This document shows, one piece after another, positions 34,826 to 47,249 of a stretch of 64,000 bases of DNA. The position numbers and the translations under genes are program-made. The DNA comes from Coturnix japonica (taxonomy: Eukaryota > Chordata > Aves > Galliformes > Phasianidae). Where the stretch lies: the NCBI RefSeq assembly GCF_001577835.2, contig NC_029516.1, positions 69,364,186-69,428,185 on the forward strand, written 5' to 3'. The first letter of the stretch is position 1, and each line of letters opens with the position of its first letter. The notes beneath the pieces are model-generated. The model saw only the letters and a list, made by a program, of their open reading frames with translations, ran no database searches and was not told the DNA's origin.

Positions 34826-35393
34826 ACTGATTAAACTGATAAGGGCCAGCTTCAGTAAGGAACATCTCCTCACTTGCCAACATTACAGCACTACTTTATT
34901 AACAGTACCTGGAGTTTCTGGCAGCAAAGTGGTACAAGGTGAAGGTGACTCACTGGGGAACAAGTTAACAGGATATCTAAAAAAACTTGTCCACATTCTT
35001 GGATGCAAAAGCTTTGTGCCGATGGCTTATTTTCTTAGTTGTACTGCCCGACAGCCATAGCGAGGGCTGGTCATCTCTGTTCTTCCTCACTCATTTAAGA
35101 GATTACAGATGAAAAAACAACAAAAATGAGAATAAGCATCTTGTCATTTGTGGGGATGGGACTAAGGAGGCAGATGTTTTCCACAGACACTGGAAAGCTT
35201 AGAAATTCTTTGACCGAGTGTATTGGATGTATTTTAAAGGATGACCTTGGCAGAACGTTCAGTATTATTACATGAAAAAAGCTGTGCTGCATTCATCAGT
35301 GGAAAAGCTGAGCTGAGAAAGATCTAAGAAAGAGACCAATTACTTACTTTGGAGGTGACAGCAAGACAAAACTGAGCATTTGTTTGAATGAAT

Positions 35394-35399
35394 TTTATT
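35394..35399 (-). terminator. ING4: Probable ING4 polyadenylation signal (AATAAA)
   Basis: A minus-strand AATAAA lies about 810 bases past the ING4 stop. I saw no other canonical hexamer on this strand between the two. It would give a 3' UTR of about 0.8 kb. Confidence 0.5.
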
Positions 35400-36209
35400 T
35401 AATTCTATAGTATACAAGTGGGATTTTGGATCCCTCAGCTTTCCATCATCAACATAATGGAGAAGCCCCACTGTACTAAAGGGAGGGAGAATTCTGGAGC
35501 CAGAAGACAGGCTAAATCAAACCGTTTCTCACCACATGGCCAGAAATTCTTCTTCCTTCATACAGTGTGCTTCCCAGGCCAGCAGGTTTACCCCAGGAGT
35601 AAGAGAGAAAGCTAGCTCTAAACTCTCCTTCTTCCTCCTTGCCCCAATAAAAGAGGCTGCTCAATGCCAGACAAAGTAGTGGAATGATTAAAGATAGGGA
35701 GTACGTTAAAGTTTTCAGTCTCTCAACCAAGCTACTAGATTAAGCAGTGGCCTGGTTACTCCCTCTCTCCTGAAAAAGATCCAGGAAAATAGAAGACCTA
35801 AAATGCTGAAGACTTACCTCCTTTCCTTCCCCCATCCCATAGCCTTGTTCTCTCAGCAGAGAGTAGGCAATGAACTCTGAGGAGGCTGAAGGAAAGCCAA
35901 GGAAAATCAGGGGCTACCTGAATCCCTGGGAATCTGGTGGCTACCCTGGTGCCCTCATTCACTCCCTTTGAGGTTCAGAGACCTGTTTGGAATAGTACAC
36001 AGAGAGGGCCTCCCTTAAGGATTTGGAAGCAGCCAGGGATACAGGACACACTGGAACTGCCGCAAGGGTACACACCATTCCAGGGATGGCCCAAACCACA
36101 AACAGGGCAAGACTCCCCCTAGCCAAGGTCCCAAGGGCTGGGGGAGCTGGGACGAGGCCCTGGCAGGGGGAAGAGAGCTCCTGCAGCAGTATTCAAGGCT
36201 CATGGGATT

Positions 36210-39200
36210 TTACTTCTTCTTCCTCTCCTGGGAACAGCGAGGGCAGAACCTGGTAGAAAGGAAAGCAAAAAGCCAGCATTTATGATCTGATACAAACACT
36301 GAAATCACAGTTTCAAAGGATCTTTTCCACGATATCAAAGTCTTAATTCAAATTTTCCTTCTGAAAAAGTCTTATTTTCTCCTTTATTTATTTATCTCTT
36401 ATTTTCTGTCACCCACGACCTCCTCTTTCCAGAGACCAATGGGCCCTCCAGAACGTTTGTTTTAATCACTCACTCACCATTTTCCTCTTGGTTTTGTTGT
36501 CAGACCCACACAGGCAAAATGAAACCATTCGATGGAGCACTGTTGAGGTGGAGAGCACTCAGTTAAAAAGCAGTTCTCTCTTGAAATCATTGTTTATGGT
36601 CTGCTGAAACTTCCCAATGCTTAATCACGAATTCTGAAATCACTAGTAGCAACCCTAATGGGATCTGCTGGGAAACAGTCTCACACCCAACCTACACGTT
36701 GTTCATAAGCAGAATTCTCCCTTGCTGAGTACAGGGCAAAGAAAATATCAGTCGTATTAGGGAAAACCCCAAAGAAAACTGCACTTAACCGGCCAGTCCA
36801 CTGCTCTTCCCAGCTGAGCCCTGCTACTGTCACTGCCTCTATATCAGGCCCCACCCAAGCAGCACAAGACTCTCCATTCCCTTCTCCCCCACATCCATCA
36901 ACTACAGGCTCTTACATCTGGGTTGTCGCAGCCAATCATCTCCCCATAGGAGACCTGGTGGCAGAGGCAGTAAGTAGGCTCATTGGGGTCCACAGGCATA
37001 TCCAATACATCTGAAGGGTGCACATTTCCAAATGTGACTGAAGGCATCCCATATTCTGTGCTACTACAGGAAAGAGAAATAAATCAGGTCAGTAAATCAA
37101 CTAGCATCATATCTCCCATTACAATGCCCTTGCTTGCCAGAGACTGCCACTCCTCCTTTTTAAGTACATACATCCACATCCACTAGAGTGATCTGTCTTC
37201 CCCTTCACACCACAATCCCTTGAAAAAAACTAAAAGGTCTCCCTCCTTTCTTTCCAGGGAGAAATATACAACATCTGGTCTGGGTGGGGATTAAACTCTT
37301 CATAGGGAAGCCTGGCTAAGTCTCTCTTAGTCTGATTTGTAGTGCTGCTCCTCATTCCCCCAAGCGTCTTAAATGCTTACGTGCGGACAAGCTTTAATTT
37401 CTTTTGGGCAGTCTTTGGTGCCTCTTCATCAGAATTCTTCCCTTTAGAGCGTGCACGTGCAGCTTTCTTCTCTTTTTGGGCTCGGCCCTCTGGCAACAAG
37501 AGAAAAAGTTATTGCATATCCCATCCTGTCAAAATAGACACCCGACAGTAACAACCTCTTCAGCACCAAAATGCACTCCTACTTCAGAACTCTGGGCCAC
37601 GCACTTCAGCTTAATTTTATCTAGTGGCCTTGAATACGCTCACACAAGAAGAGCCCTGGTCACCATCTTTTTACCTGTCCTTCAGATTCCAGCGTAACAG
37701 TCTGTACCACTTCAGTGCCTGCCTTCATCCCCACCACTTCCACAGTCACTTGGCTGCCTCCTGTATCAATCTGCAGCCCAGTGGTGGTACTCACTCTTCT
37801 TGCCCTTGCTGGAAGAACTGTCATAGTCACTCGATTCTATCTGCTTCTCCTTCAGGTCTGCTTCAAAGCGAGCAAGATCTGTGTCCAGCCGTCGGATGTG
37901 CTTATCAACCTGCAAAGACAGTGATCAGGAGTTACCACAGAACAGAGCCCAAGACAGCAAAGAGGACAGGGTACAGGGCTTGCTCTAAGAGAGGGAAAGC
38001 AAGAGTGGGTGAGGGTTGAAAGAGAGAGATCAGGGTCTTCAGCACAGCCTTTCATGAAACAATCACTAGACACTTCCCTTCATACCATCTCATAGGTCTG
38101 CATAGCCAGCTGAACCTTGTCATCCCCAAATTCTTTGCATTTCCCGTAGGCCTCCTGGATTTGCTTGAGAAGCCCCAGTTTTTCCTCTGACGACAAAGTC
38201 CGTGCATTGCTGATATACTCCGTGGCCAACTTATCAATCTCCGATTTGAGGTCTGAAACAAGTTGACCATTGAACACATAAATACATGTACATACATAGG
38301 CACTATAGTGCCTTCTGTTAAGAAAACTGCAGGTTTCCTGCTTTTCCCCGAGGTCCCAGTGATGAAAGCAAAGGAAGAAAAGCCATCCAGGCTGCACAAT
38401 TCCTTTCCCATCACAGAAACCATCTCTAATCCTCACCTTCTGTTCTCTGATCCAGATCTCGCATAAGCTGGAAGTTTCTCTGCAGTTCAAAAGGCAGATT
38501 CTCAATACCTGCAGGGAAAGGAGAATATGTCCAGAATTCAAGTCCCTGTCCACAGTGTCAAAACAAAGCTAAGTTAAACAGTACTAACATGTACACCAGT
38601 CCAGTGATTCACAGAACCCTCTCCTAGTTTACACTAACGTGCCTCCAGTTGCTGTCAACCATAAAGGAGAAAGACTCTAAAAACTTGATGCATTTAAGAC
38701 AGGAGTGCAATTCCATAGAACCAGATCACAGAATGACCCGGGTTGGAAGGGACCTCAAGGATCATGTAGTTCCAACCCCCCTGCCTGGCAGGGCCACCAA
38801 ACATACACATTTACTAGATCAGGTTGCCCAGGGCCCCGTCCAACCTGGCCTTGAACACCTCCAAGGACGGGGCATCCACAGCCTCCCTGGGCAGCCTGTT
38901 CCAGGGCCTCACCACTCTATCAGTTAACAGAAAACTGCCATGCAAAGGCACGAATTAAAATACGCAGTAAAGCAGAACTTGTAATGCAGTCAGTCATTCT
39001 AATGCTGTGTATCCATCCAAGAACTCACTTCACTAATAAACAAAATAAAGAACAGCACAACAGCTGGTAAATAATGCCGTTTTGTTATTTCTATGAGGAG
39101 ATGTCAAAACTAAAGCTGATCAAATGCTAATTTACTGAAAAGTGAGCCCGGTTTATTACTTATTTTAACAGACAGAAATAGGAGACTTTGCAGAACCAAA

Positions 39201-42200
39201 GAACAGCTCTGAAACAGGATGGAACAGCAAACTGCAGCCTTAACCCCCTGCTCCTTGTTCTGCCTTCTACGCCAAGACCTCAGTATGGTCTGTCCTGCAC
39301 GTGGAAGGATGCTACACATTGTGAATAACAAACCATTGGTACAGCTCTGAACAAGCAACATGAAGCTGATAGCCAATTAATTTCCAGCACACCGCGCTAC
39401 TCAGCCCCTAGTCATCACCAGATGCTCAGCCGACAGAGCTGATCAAAATGATTCTTATTTTGCCGTGCCTGTCTAATCAAACTGAGACCGACTGTCACCA
39501 CATTAACCTGAAGTCCAAGCTTGACTGTTGTCACCCTTACACCTAATAGACAACTAAATAATAATAATCTTGCAAGTCGGTGCTGTTATTATTTACTGAC
39601 TGCAAACCTTTCCATTTGCACAGCAAACGCAACATGGTCATGCAGCAACACACTATTTTTCCCTCCTCTCCTCCAGAATCCTAGAGAGAAAAACAGCATT
39701 TGTTCTTGTTGTGTGCACAGGACGCCAAATATGCCCAAATCCCAGACCATCTGAATGCCTGACCTGGTAGTTTTTAAAAAGAGATCGATGTAATTTCCTT
39801 TTTCTGCTCTAAAAATGAGCTCATAAAAGCACACGTTCCATCCCGTACCGCTTTCCCCCAGCAGGGCTAGAAACAGTCAGATACAGAGGATACAGTAGCA
39901 CAAAAACCGGTGGGTGGGATGCTGTGCTCTGGACAGAACAACCCTAAATGAGGTTACGGCTAAATTTCACACCGATGCACCAACCGCAAGAGAAACTCGG
40001 ACAGGACTTTGCTGCTGTTTGAGAACTTGAAAGGAATCATGCCCTGGTTTCTGCAGCAAAAAGAAAGAAAAAGACAAACAAAAAGTGCCTCCAGCTGTCA
40101 CACACACCAGTACGTGCCCTCATCTGGAAAGCGTCCTTTCTCCTTTCAGCTCTACAAGACAAAGCTGCGGCTAAACAAGTTTTAACTGAGCAACTCCTAT
40201 GGCAGGTAGTTTACCTGTGTATGGGGAAGCTTTCTTCTCTCTGCAGCTTAACCCAAAGGATCTTATCTGTTCTTAGAGACAAAAATACTAGTAATAAATA
40301 AATAAATGCTCTTCATTGCAGTATTTACCAGTGGTCTGAACACCTACTGAAATTGCTTGGCAACACTTCAATAGTCCCATAAAATATAGATGTCTTGGTG
40401 GCCTTTCACGATTGAGTTATGATGTCAGCGGATAAAGAAAGAGCAACTGATGTCATCTATCTGGACTTGCACAAAGCATTTGATCCCGTCCTGCATGACA
40501 TCCTGGTCACCAAACTGAAGAGAAATGGATTTGATAAATGGATCACCCACTGGATTAGGAATTGGCTGGATGGTCACCCTTAGAGAGTTGAGGTCAATGG
40601 CTCAACATCCAAGTGAGACCAATGATGAGTGACGTTCCTCAGGAATCAGTGCTGGGTCTAATTCTATTTAATATCTGTGAAGGCAACATGGACAGTGGGA
40701 TCAAGTGCGTCTTCATCAAATTTGCAGATGACACGAAACTGAGTGGTGTAGTTGACGTGCTAGAGGGAAGGGATGCCATTCAGAGGGACCCGGACAGGTT
40801 TGAGAGGTGGGCCCATGCCAACCTCATGAAGTTCAATATGGCTGAGTGCAAGGTCCTGCATCTGGGTAAGGGCAATCCCAAATACTGATATGGGCTGGGT
40901 GGAGAACAGTTTGAGAGCAGATCTGAGGAGAGGGATTTGGATGTGTTGGTTGGTGACTCAACATGAGCTAGAAATGCACGCTTTCTGTCCATATCCTGCG
41001 TTGCATCAAGAGAAGTGCAACCAGCAGGTCAAGAGAGGCAATTGTGCCCCTCTGCTCTGCTCTCACCAGACCCCACCTGCAGTACTGTGTCCAGCTCTGG
41101 GGGCCCCAATACAAAAAGGACATTAAACAGGTCCAGAGAAGTGCCACAAAGATGATCAGAAGGCTGGAGCATCTTCCCTATAGGGAGAGTTGGGGCTTCA
41201 GAATGGAGAAGAGAAGGTTCAAGGGGGACCTTATATAGGTATTCCAGAACCTGGATGGAGACTATAGGAAAGCATGGACTCTCACTACTGCAAGTTCACT
41301 CATTTACACAGATCACAGAGAGCAATGCACAGCCCCCAGTGCACCCTGCATTCCTGCCACAGCACAATTATCCTATGCATCAGCACACATCTCCAAGTTT
41401 TTGCCTCCCCTTCCTTTCCTTACCTTGTTTTCCTTCTCTATTACAAGTTAAAACTTTCTATTTCTTTCTCTTTCCCAGGTCCTTTTCCCTTCATCATCTC
41501 TATTCTTCTCTCATCCTTCATCCTCTCCCTTTGCTATTCACAGAATCACAGAATTGTAGGGGTTGGAAGGGACCTCTAGAGATCATCGAGTCCAACCCCC
41601 CTGCCAAAGCAGGCTCCCTACACCATGTCACACAGGTAGGCGTCCAGGTGGGTCTTGAATATCTCCAGAGAAGGAGACTCCAGCACTCCATTCCCTCCAC
41701 CATTCCTGTTCTCATCTCACCACATATAAGCAACCACACTATCATTTCCCAAAAGAACCACACAGCCCCTTAACTTTCATTCTCCAACCATTAGAATCCA
41801 TCACCACCTTCCTTCCCTCAAATTAAAACAAAACAGAAAACAGATCAATAAAAATAACACGTGAAGAGTTGTCAGTGTAGGCAACTGGCATTTAAACTTC
41901 AGCTACTGAGCTGAGATGTTAATTCACACCCACAATAAGCCAGCCCATGAGCCCATGGAATTATACAACTTAGTAACTTGCTGTCCTTCATCCCCTCACT
42001 GTACGCCTTTCAGCAGTGCCAGATAATGGGTTTGTACTGTGAGTGTCCACACTTCTAAAGAGATCTTTCCTGAAGAAAGAATCCACGACCAAGACAGCAG
42101 GCAGCACTGATACTCTCACACAAGGGAACTTAATCCCTATATTAAAGATCTACCTCAATTTCAGAAGTTTGCAGGATATGGAAGACTGGCACATCAAATC

Positions 42201-44781
42201 AGACTTGATACACTCCAGGCATTCCCAGCCTGTCACAGATCTCCAAGGGCACCACCAAAGAGATAACAGGGCTGTATGACAAAATGGTTGCACCAGATTT
42301 GCTTTTGGTAAAGCGACGAAACACAGAGAAAACGCAGAATGTTTTGTCTTGTAAAACCATTTTGTGTGAGCTCTGGAAAAATTACCAGTCAACAACGAAA
42401 TCTATTTTTAAACCAACCAGCCATTAACAGTAATAAAAGTATTAGCTGAGCGTGGGTCGTGCCAGTAGCTTTCACACAGAAACAAGCGATGCCTATGAAT
42501 CACCAAATCCTCTCCCTTTCATGAGATCGTTTGTAATTTTCCACAGACCATATGTGCTGCATCACAGATGCAACTAATCCAAAGACTCAGAAAGGTGAAA
42601 GGCATCTTTCTGCATGCTAAACTAAAACAATGTTTAACGTAGAAACCATTTATTAAGAGATGTGTGCATCTGAAGTATAATGTGAGAAGATTGAGAAGCA
42701 GGAACTGAAGGATATGGCCACACGCTGCATTGGGGAGGGCATATCCCCAAACTGGAGTTGTGTTTCTTTCTTAGCACCTGAAACCCACCCAGGCAATCAG
42801 CTTTCCCAGGTGCTCATTATTATGACACGAGAATGCTTTCTCACAACACTGCTATGGAATAGCCTGCTTCCCTCATGAATGGAATGGAAAACTAAGATAA
42901 GGAGATCAGGGCCATGTCATTGCAAACACGCTTCTTGAGATGCCTAAAACTGCTCCAGATTCACACAAGTCAGAACTATCTGGTCAAGGTAGATTTCAGT
43001 TGTCCCTATGTGCATTCTTCAAGTCTACTTCTCTAACTACAAACGTTCACCCAATTTAAGGGAAGAATAATCCGTTTGAGAAGGAACAGACCGCTAGGAC
43101 AGTAAGACAACAGTCTAACTCCTGATACATTCTATCTAGTCTTATGTCAAGTAATACATTTAGGGAAAGTGACAGATAAACCCTATTAACGTGCCTGTCA
43201 TACATCACTACACTCAGTACCGAATCTTTCTCATCCCTGTCTACTGGTTGTAAAACTCAGTCTTTCACTACTTCATCTCTGCAGCTCTTAATATACACTT
43301 GTGCTCCCCACAGTAAGGAAACACTGCATCCCCCACGCGCTTCCTCTTCATTCATCTCCTTTCCTCTCTCACCCAGCCCCCATCCTCCCATCTACCAGCT
43401 ATCTTTGTCCTCTTGTCCAACGTTTCTTCCTGCTTTTTGCATTCTCCTTCTTCACAGCTCCTAAATCAATATTCTTGCTTTCTCACCACCAGTATCTCTT
43501 CAGCTTTTCATGGTTAAACCTAACTTTTTGTGGTTCTTGACCTTCCTTAGTTCACAATAGGTTCCTGCTCATCACAACACTGCAGTTCCATCCCCACACA
43601 GCAGCTCTGTGCTGGAAGAATCAAGTTCAGACAATTCCTGAAGAACCATGCTCCAGCGCTTCCAAGTATATGCCAACAGATGGCAAGAGATGTAACTTGG
43701 CCAAGTAGACTGAAATAAAAGCTACATACCAGGAATATCATGCTGGAATACACCAAACTTTTCCATCTCCAGTGCTGACACCAAATCAGACAATGTGAAA
43801 ACTGCAGTCACCAAAGAGGTGACCTGATCTTAACTCATGAATACATTCCTTCAAGAGCAACTCCTCCAATCCAATCAGTTGACTTGTTGAAGAACACGGG
43901 GTGGTGGTGGTGGGGGGGGAAGAGGCTGGAGGAATATACATATATTCTAAGTTTCATCCTCCCCATCCTTTGGGAGGGGCATAATTTCACAGTATCACAC
44001 AGTCTCACAGTCTGGTGCAGGTTGGAAGGGACCTTAGAGATCATCGAGTCCAACCCCCGGGATTCGAGCCTCCTGTGTAGCAAAGCGGCACTGCTACCAC
44101 TTGCGCCACAGGGGGGATTCGAACCCGGGCCTCAGTGTTGCAAGGCGGCATTCCTACCACTTTGATAAAGTTATACACAACTTAAAGGCGTGCAATATCG
44201 TACAAAGGCTCTATTAGCATTACCAACACCACCACCGTTTACAGAGCTCTTTCACCACCAAAATAAGGCTGTATTTTTTAAAATATCAGCGAAGGCAGCT
44301 TCAGTAACTATATCTAACCGCAGGCAGATTAGTTGCCCTCGGCTTCATTCCACCACCGGACCCAGGAAGGCTCCCGAAGCCACAGCAGCCGGCAGCTCCT
44401 CCAGGACAAGCCGGATAACGCGGAGCAGGGCCGGGCTCCCGAGTCAGCTCCGCCGAGCCTTGCCCCGGCCAGCAGCCGTAGCTCCTGCCGCCGTTTCTAA
44501 GCAGCAACGAGGGAAAGAAGGAAGGAGGGAGAGAGGGAGGGAGGGATGGAGCGCGGCCGGCAGCCCCCACAGCTCTAGGAAGCCTCTCAGCCAGACGCCG
44601 GGCAACCGGACAACGCTGCCGCCCGTGGTGCTCGGGGCAGCCGCGGTCCGGTTAGCGCCCAGCAGGGCTCAGTCCCCGCCCCGAGGCACGGTCCGCCTGT
44701 CCGTCCTCAGCCGCGGCCCTCGGCCCCGCCCCGGCAGCTCTTACTGTCCAGGTAGTGCTCCAGGTACATCCCCGCCGCCAT
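36210..44781 (-). CDS. ING4: Inhibitor of growth protein 4, spliced
   Basis: There are eight coding exons on the minus strand: 44781-44745, 38508-38437, 38252-38086, 37909-37795, 37489-37381, 37063-36916, 36539-36478 and 36249-36210 (stop TAA). They total 750 bases, giving 249 residues, the same as human. ING4 is a nuclear H3K4me3 reader and a subunit of the HBO1 (KAT7) histone acetyltransferase complex. The N-terminal coiled-coil ING domain spans about 10-105 ([53 protein letters not shown]). A basic nuclear-localisation region lies about 127-147 ([20 protein letters not shown]). The C-terminal PHD finger has zinc ligands C199, C201, C212, C217, H223, C226, C239 and C242, and the protein ends in SQERKKK. 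Intron 1 is over 6 kb and holds CR1 and SINE-like insertions. Identity is essentially certain. Confidence 0.97.
37795..37909 (-). CDS. ING4: ING4 exon 4 with tandem GC(N)7GT donor
   Basis: The exon encodes [15 protein letters not shown], the [14 protein letters not shown] segment and SSSSKGKK. Its end reads AAGG|GCAAGAAGA|GTGAGT, so a GC dinucleotide stands exactly seven bases before the GT. Using GT with the acceptor at 37489 gives ...SKGKKKGRAQ. Using GC would remove nine bases and give ...SKEGRAQ, in frame and within the nuclear-localisation region. In human ING4 this kind of wobble donor is known to be used. Confidence 0.85.
38725..38935 (-). repeat. CR1 LINE 3' end
   Basis: The plus-strand complement shows ATCACAGAATGACCCGGGTT, GGAAGGGACCTCAAGGATCA, 'ccaacccccctgcc', 'caggttgcccagggccccgt' and 'ggcagcctgttccagggcct'. 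It lies in ING4 intron 1 in the same orientation as the gene. Confidence 0.88.
38936..40399. other. ING4 intron 1 segment, nothing recognised
   Basis: Unique intronic DNA without a recognisable exon, RNA gene or repeat family. Confidence 0.4.
40400..41265 (+). repeat. CR1 LINE, reverse-transcriptase region
   Basis: A copy of about 0.87 kb inserted in ING4 intron 1, antisense to the gene. Translation shows [20 protein letters not shown], a '[14 protein letters not shown]' block, [14 protein letters not shown], the catalytic FADD box (about 40721-40732, [11 protein letters not shown]), [18 protein letters not shown] and the [16 protein letters not shown] region. Frame breaks separate the blocks and the 3' tail is missing after about 41265. 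Confidence 0.9.
41538..41705 (-). repeat. CR1 LINE 3' end
   Basis: The complement carries CACAGAATCACAGAATTGTA, GGGGTTGGAAGGGACCTCTA, GATCATCGAGTCCAACCCCC and 'cagagaaggagactccagca'. The low divergence suggests a comparatively young insertion. It lies in ING4 intron 1. Confidence 0.88.
41706..43984. other. ING4 intron 1 segment, nothing recognised
   Basis: Mostly unique intronic DNA. A pyrimidine-rich stretch at about 43310-43500 carries no motif that I can name. Confidence 0.4.
43985..44165 (-). mobile_element. tRNA-derived dimeric SINE-like element with CR1 tail
   Basis: Read on the minus strand, two tRNA-like monomers are followed by a CR1 3' end. Monomer 1 (about 44165-44117, missing its start) has AAGTGGTAGGAATGCCGCC and the B box GGTTCGAATCC. 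Monomer 2 (about 44116-44060) begins TGTGGCGCAAGTGGTAGCAG. Its A box TGGCGCAAGTGG fits TRGYNNARNNGG, and its B box is the slightly changed GGCTCGAATCC. The tail (44059-43985) reads GGTTGGACTCGATGATCTCT, AAGGTCCCTTCCAACC and degraded CTGTGA repeats. This is the layout of CR1-mobilised SINEs known in some birds, such as TguSINE1 of zebra finch. It lies about 600 bases inside ING4 intron 1. The exact family name is unknown to me. Confidence 0.75.
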
Positions 44782-45010
44782 CTTGGGCCCCCACACACCG
44801 GCGCTTCCGCCAGGAGCCGGACACCGGCGCCTTCCCCCCCCTCTACCGGAAGCAGCTCTCTCCCATTCGCTTCCGCTCCGTTGCCGTCGCCATTTGGCAC
44901 AGCCGGGGCTGCCTCTATGTCTGCTCTATGTCGGCGGAGCGCTGTGCTCGGGGCTGCCCCACGGGGATGGGAACGGCCCGTACCGACCTTTCGCCACCAG
45001 AGGTAAACGC
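44300..45010. promoter_or_regulatory. ING4: CpG island and TATA-less promoter of ING4
   Basis: CpG-dense DNA surrounds the first ING4 exon and continues on both sides of the start codon. No TATA box is evident. A perfect YY1-type site (listed separately) overlaps the ATG. Long frames read through this island on either strand, including one of 296 codons, are open because of GC composition and are not genes. Confidence 0.8.
44774..44784 (-). promoter_or_regulatory. ING4: YY1-type motif overlapping the ING4 start codon
   Basis: The minus strand reads AAGATGGCGGC, an exact match to the extended YY1 consensus AANATGGCGNC, with its ATG as the initiator codon (44781-44779). Such downstream YY1 sites are typical of TATA-less CpG-island housekeeping promoters; use here is inferred. 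Confidence 0.7.
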
Positions 45011-45114
45011 GTGTCATCCTCCTCCGTGCTTGGAGAACCGACCCTCATCGCTTGGTGCTTACCAGAGGTCGCTCCCCTAAAAGCATCTGTGTGGAGCTGA
45101 CTTAAAAGCTTTTG

Positions 45115-45553
45115 GAGCAGGTCCCGAGGAGGCCATGAGGATGCTCAGAGCTCTCCCTGCTATGATGAAAGGGTTGAGGATTTGGACTTGTTTTGTTTGG
45201 AGATGAGGATGCTCCAGGGACACCTCACTGCAGCCTCCCGGTACTCAGAAGGAGCTTAAAAACAGGAGGGAGAGCAACTTCTTAGATGGGCTTATAGTGG
45301 TAGGACGAGGGGAAATGGTTTTAAAGTAGAATAGGAGAAAAATAGATGTTAAGAAGCAATTATTTCCTCAGAGGGTGGTGAGGCATATGCTGCCCAGAGA
45401 AGCTGTGGGTGCCTCATCCCTGGAGGTATTCAGGGCCAGGTTCAATGGGACCTTGGGCAGCATGAGCTGGTGCGTGGCAACCCTGCCTGCAGCAGGTGGG
45501 TTGGAGCTCAGTGATCCTTAAGATCTCTTTCAACCTAAGCCATTCTATGTCTA
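45115..45553 (+). repeat. CR1 LINE, 3' portion
   Basis: The copy shows 'ggacgaggggaaatggtttt', 'agagggtggtgaggcat', 'ctgcccagagaagctgtggg', 'ccctggaggtattcagggcc' and the end 'cctaagccattctatgtct'. It lies immediately upstream of the ING4 CpG island, in opposite orientation to the gene. Confidence 0.85.
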
Positions 45554-47249
45554 ACACAGGTAATTTTTTTACATGAAGATGCTTCCCTGGCTGGAATAGG
45601 TTCAAGGCACAAGATCAACCACTGCTATCCCCCACCCAGTCTCACACATTGATAGTTGAGTAACTGTAACACATGCTTAGTCCCGAGGGTTATTACCATC
45701 CTCCTTACAGGACAGTTTACCATTTCAACTACATCCTATTGCTAACATGGTAACCTAATCTGACAGAGGATCTGACTGTACTCACAGAAGGCCTGCACAG
45801 CTCACAGAGGGAAGCTAAACAGCCTACTGAACACTAGTGGTTCTCAGCCTTTATTGATCTACAGATGCCTGCATATTTTCCCTTGGAAACCTAGACACCT
45901 GCCTAAATTATAAGCCTCCAGTTTTTCAGTTACCTTACAGACCTCTTAAATGTCATCCAGGGACCACAAGATGAAGGTCAGTGCTTGAGAGTGATCATTA
46001 TGTACACACAGCAGGCAGCCTACAATTTCAAAGTTCGGTCACTTAATTCCCTTTTTTGCCTTAAAGGTACACATTTAACTCTTCTTGGAGGTCCCTGCTC
46101 TGTATTTCCTCTGCAGGAAAGACTAGTTCTTCCCCCCCCCCCCCCCACACTTCATTCTCACAAACATCAGTAGATATGGAGCACTTTCCCCACACGCTGT
46201 TAATCAGCTTTGCATATGAAAGAGGATGCCGCATGCCCCAATCTATAGCCATGTCCGCGATCCAAAAACATATCCTAATTGAGCAGCAAAACTAGGCATA
46301 GACTCTAGTTCTTTGGTGTCATGATTTCTTGCAGTTTTTTTTTTTTTTTTCCATTCATTACATAGACACTACATGAAATCGAAATGTTTGTTGGACCAAG
46401 TCACTACATCTCTTGAGTACTTTGGTGTTCTACTATACAGAAACAAGAAACCATGCACACAAATTTCATCTGTTGTACCTGAAATGACGATTGGACAGGT
46501 ACCTATCATGTAGTTAACGAAATGTACAAAAAAATGTCATTCTATGTTCAGAACTGTACTAGTAAACTTGGGCAGCTTTCGGGTACATTACCTGCAAAAT
46601 CCTAGACAAGATATATATCCTTTTGTTTGATATAAAGATGATAAAATAATTGATAAAAATATAGAAGACAGGCAGAATCTCCTAGTTATATTCTATATTA
46701 TGAAGAAAATTGGATGATGTAGACAAATCTATGAAGTAATGAATTATTACCTATTGCCAATGAACTTTATGAAGATGCTTAGTTCCACCCATAAAACATC
46801 CTAGAATTTGCATAGCTAGAAACTCACAATCAAGAATTTTGAAAGAATTATCTGGCAAGCAAATGGAAACAATAGGCTTTCCTTGCAAACCAACTTTGGA
46901 GCTTGAGTGTGTTCCAGAAGACCAGTAAATACCTTCATTTGAAAAGTATTTGAAAAATATGAGGGATCATCTACATTGCTTAGAAGCAAGTTGACCTAAT
47001 GCTGACTTGGCAAATCAGAGTGTAACCTACTTGGGTTACACTCAGCTAAGAAAGGAAACATTAACAGAATGTGATTTAACTGAATGAAAAAGATCTTACT
47101 AAAAGAATTACATATTCTTTTGTGGCAATGTAGGTTTGGTACTTCAAGATAATGGTCCAGGACTAATATAGCAAGACTTGCATCTAAGTATGACTTGACC
47201 TTGTCCTTTTGTAAAGCAAAAGAAAGGCAACAGGTAAGTGCTACATGAT
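45554..47249. other. Intergenic DNA between ING4 and ZNF384
   Basis: No gene was found. A run of 15 C bases (46132-46146) and a T17 run near 46336 are the only notable simple sequences. The rest is AT-rich. Confidence 0.4.

Noticed and set aside
37480-37492. NAGNAG acceptor at ING4 exon 5
   Set aside because: The sequence is CCAGAGG: the second AG follows after two bases, not three, so it is not a NAGNAG and would shift the frame.
44190-45080. 296-codon open frame on the plus strand across the ING4 promoter
   Set aside because: It lies in a CpG island, is antisense to ING4 exon 1, is rich in Arg/Pro/Ala from GC composition and shows no domain.
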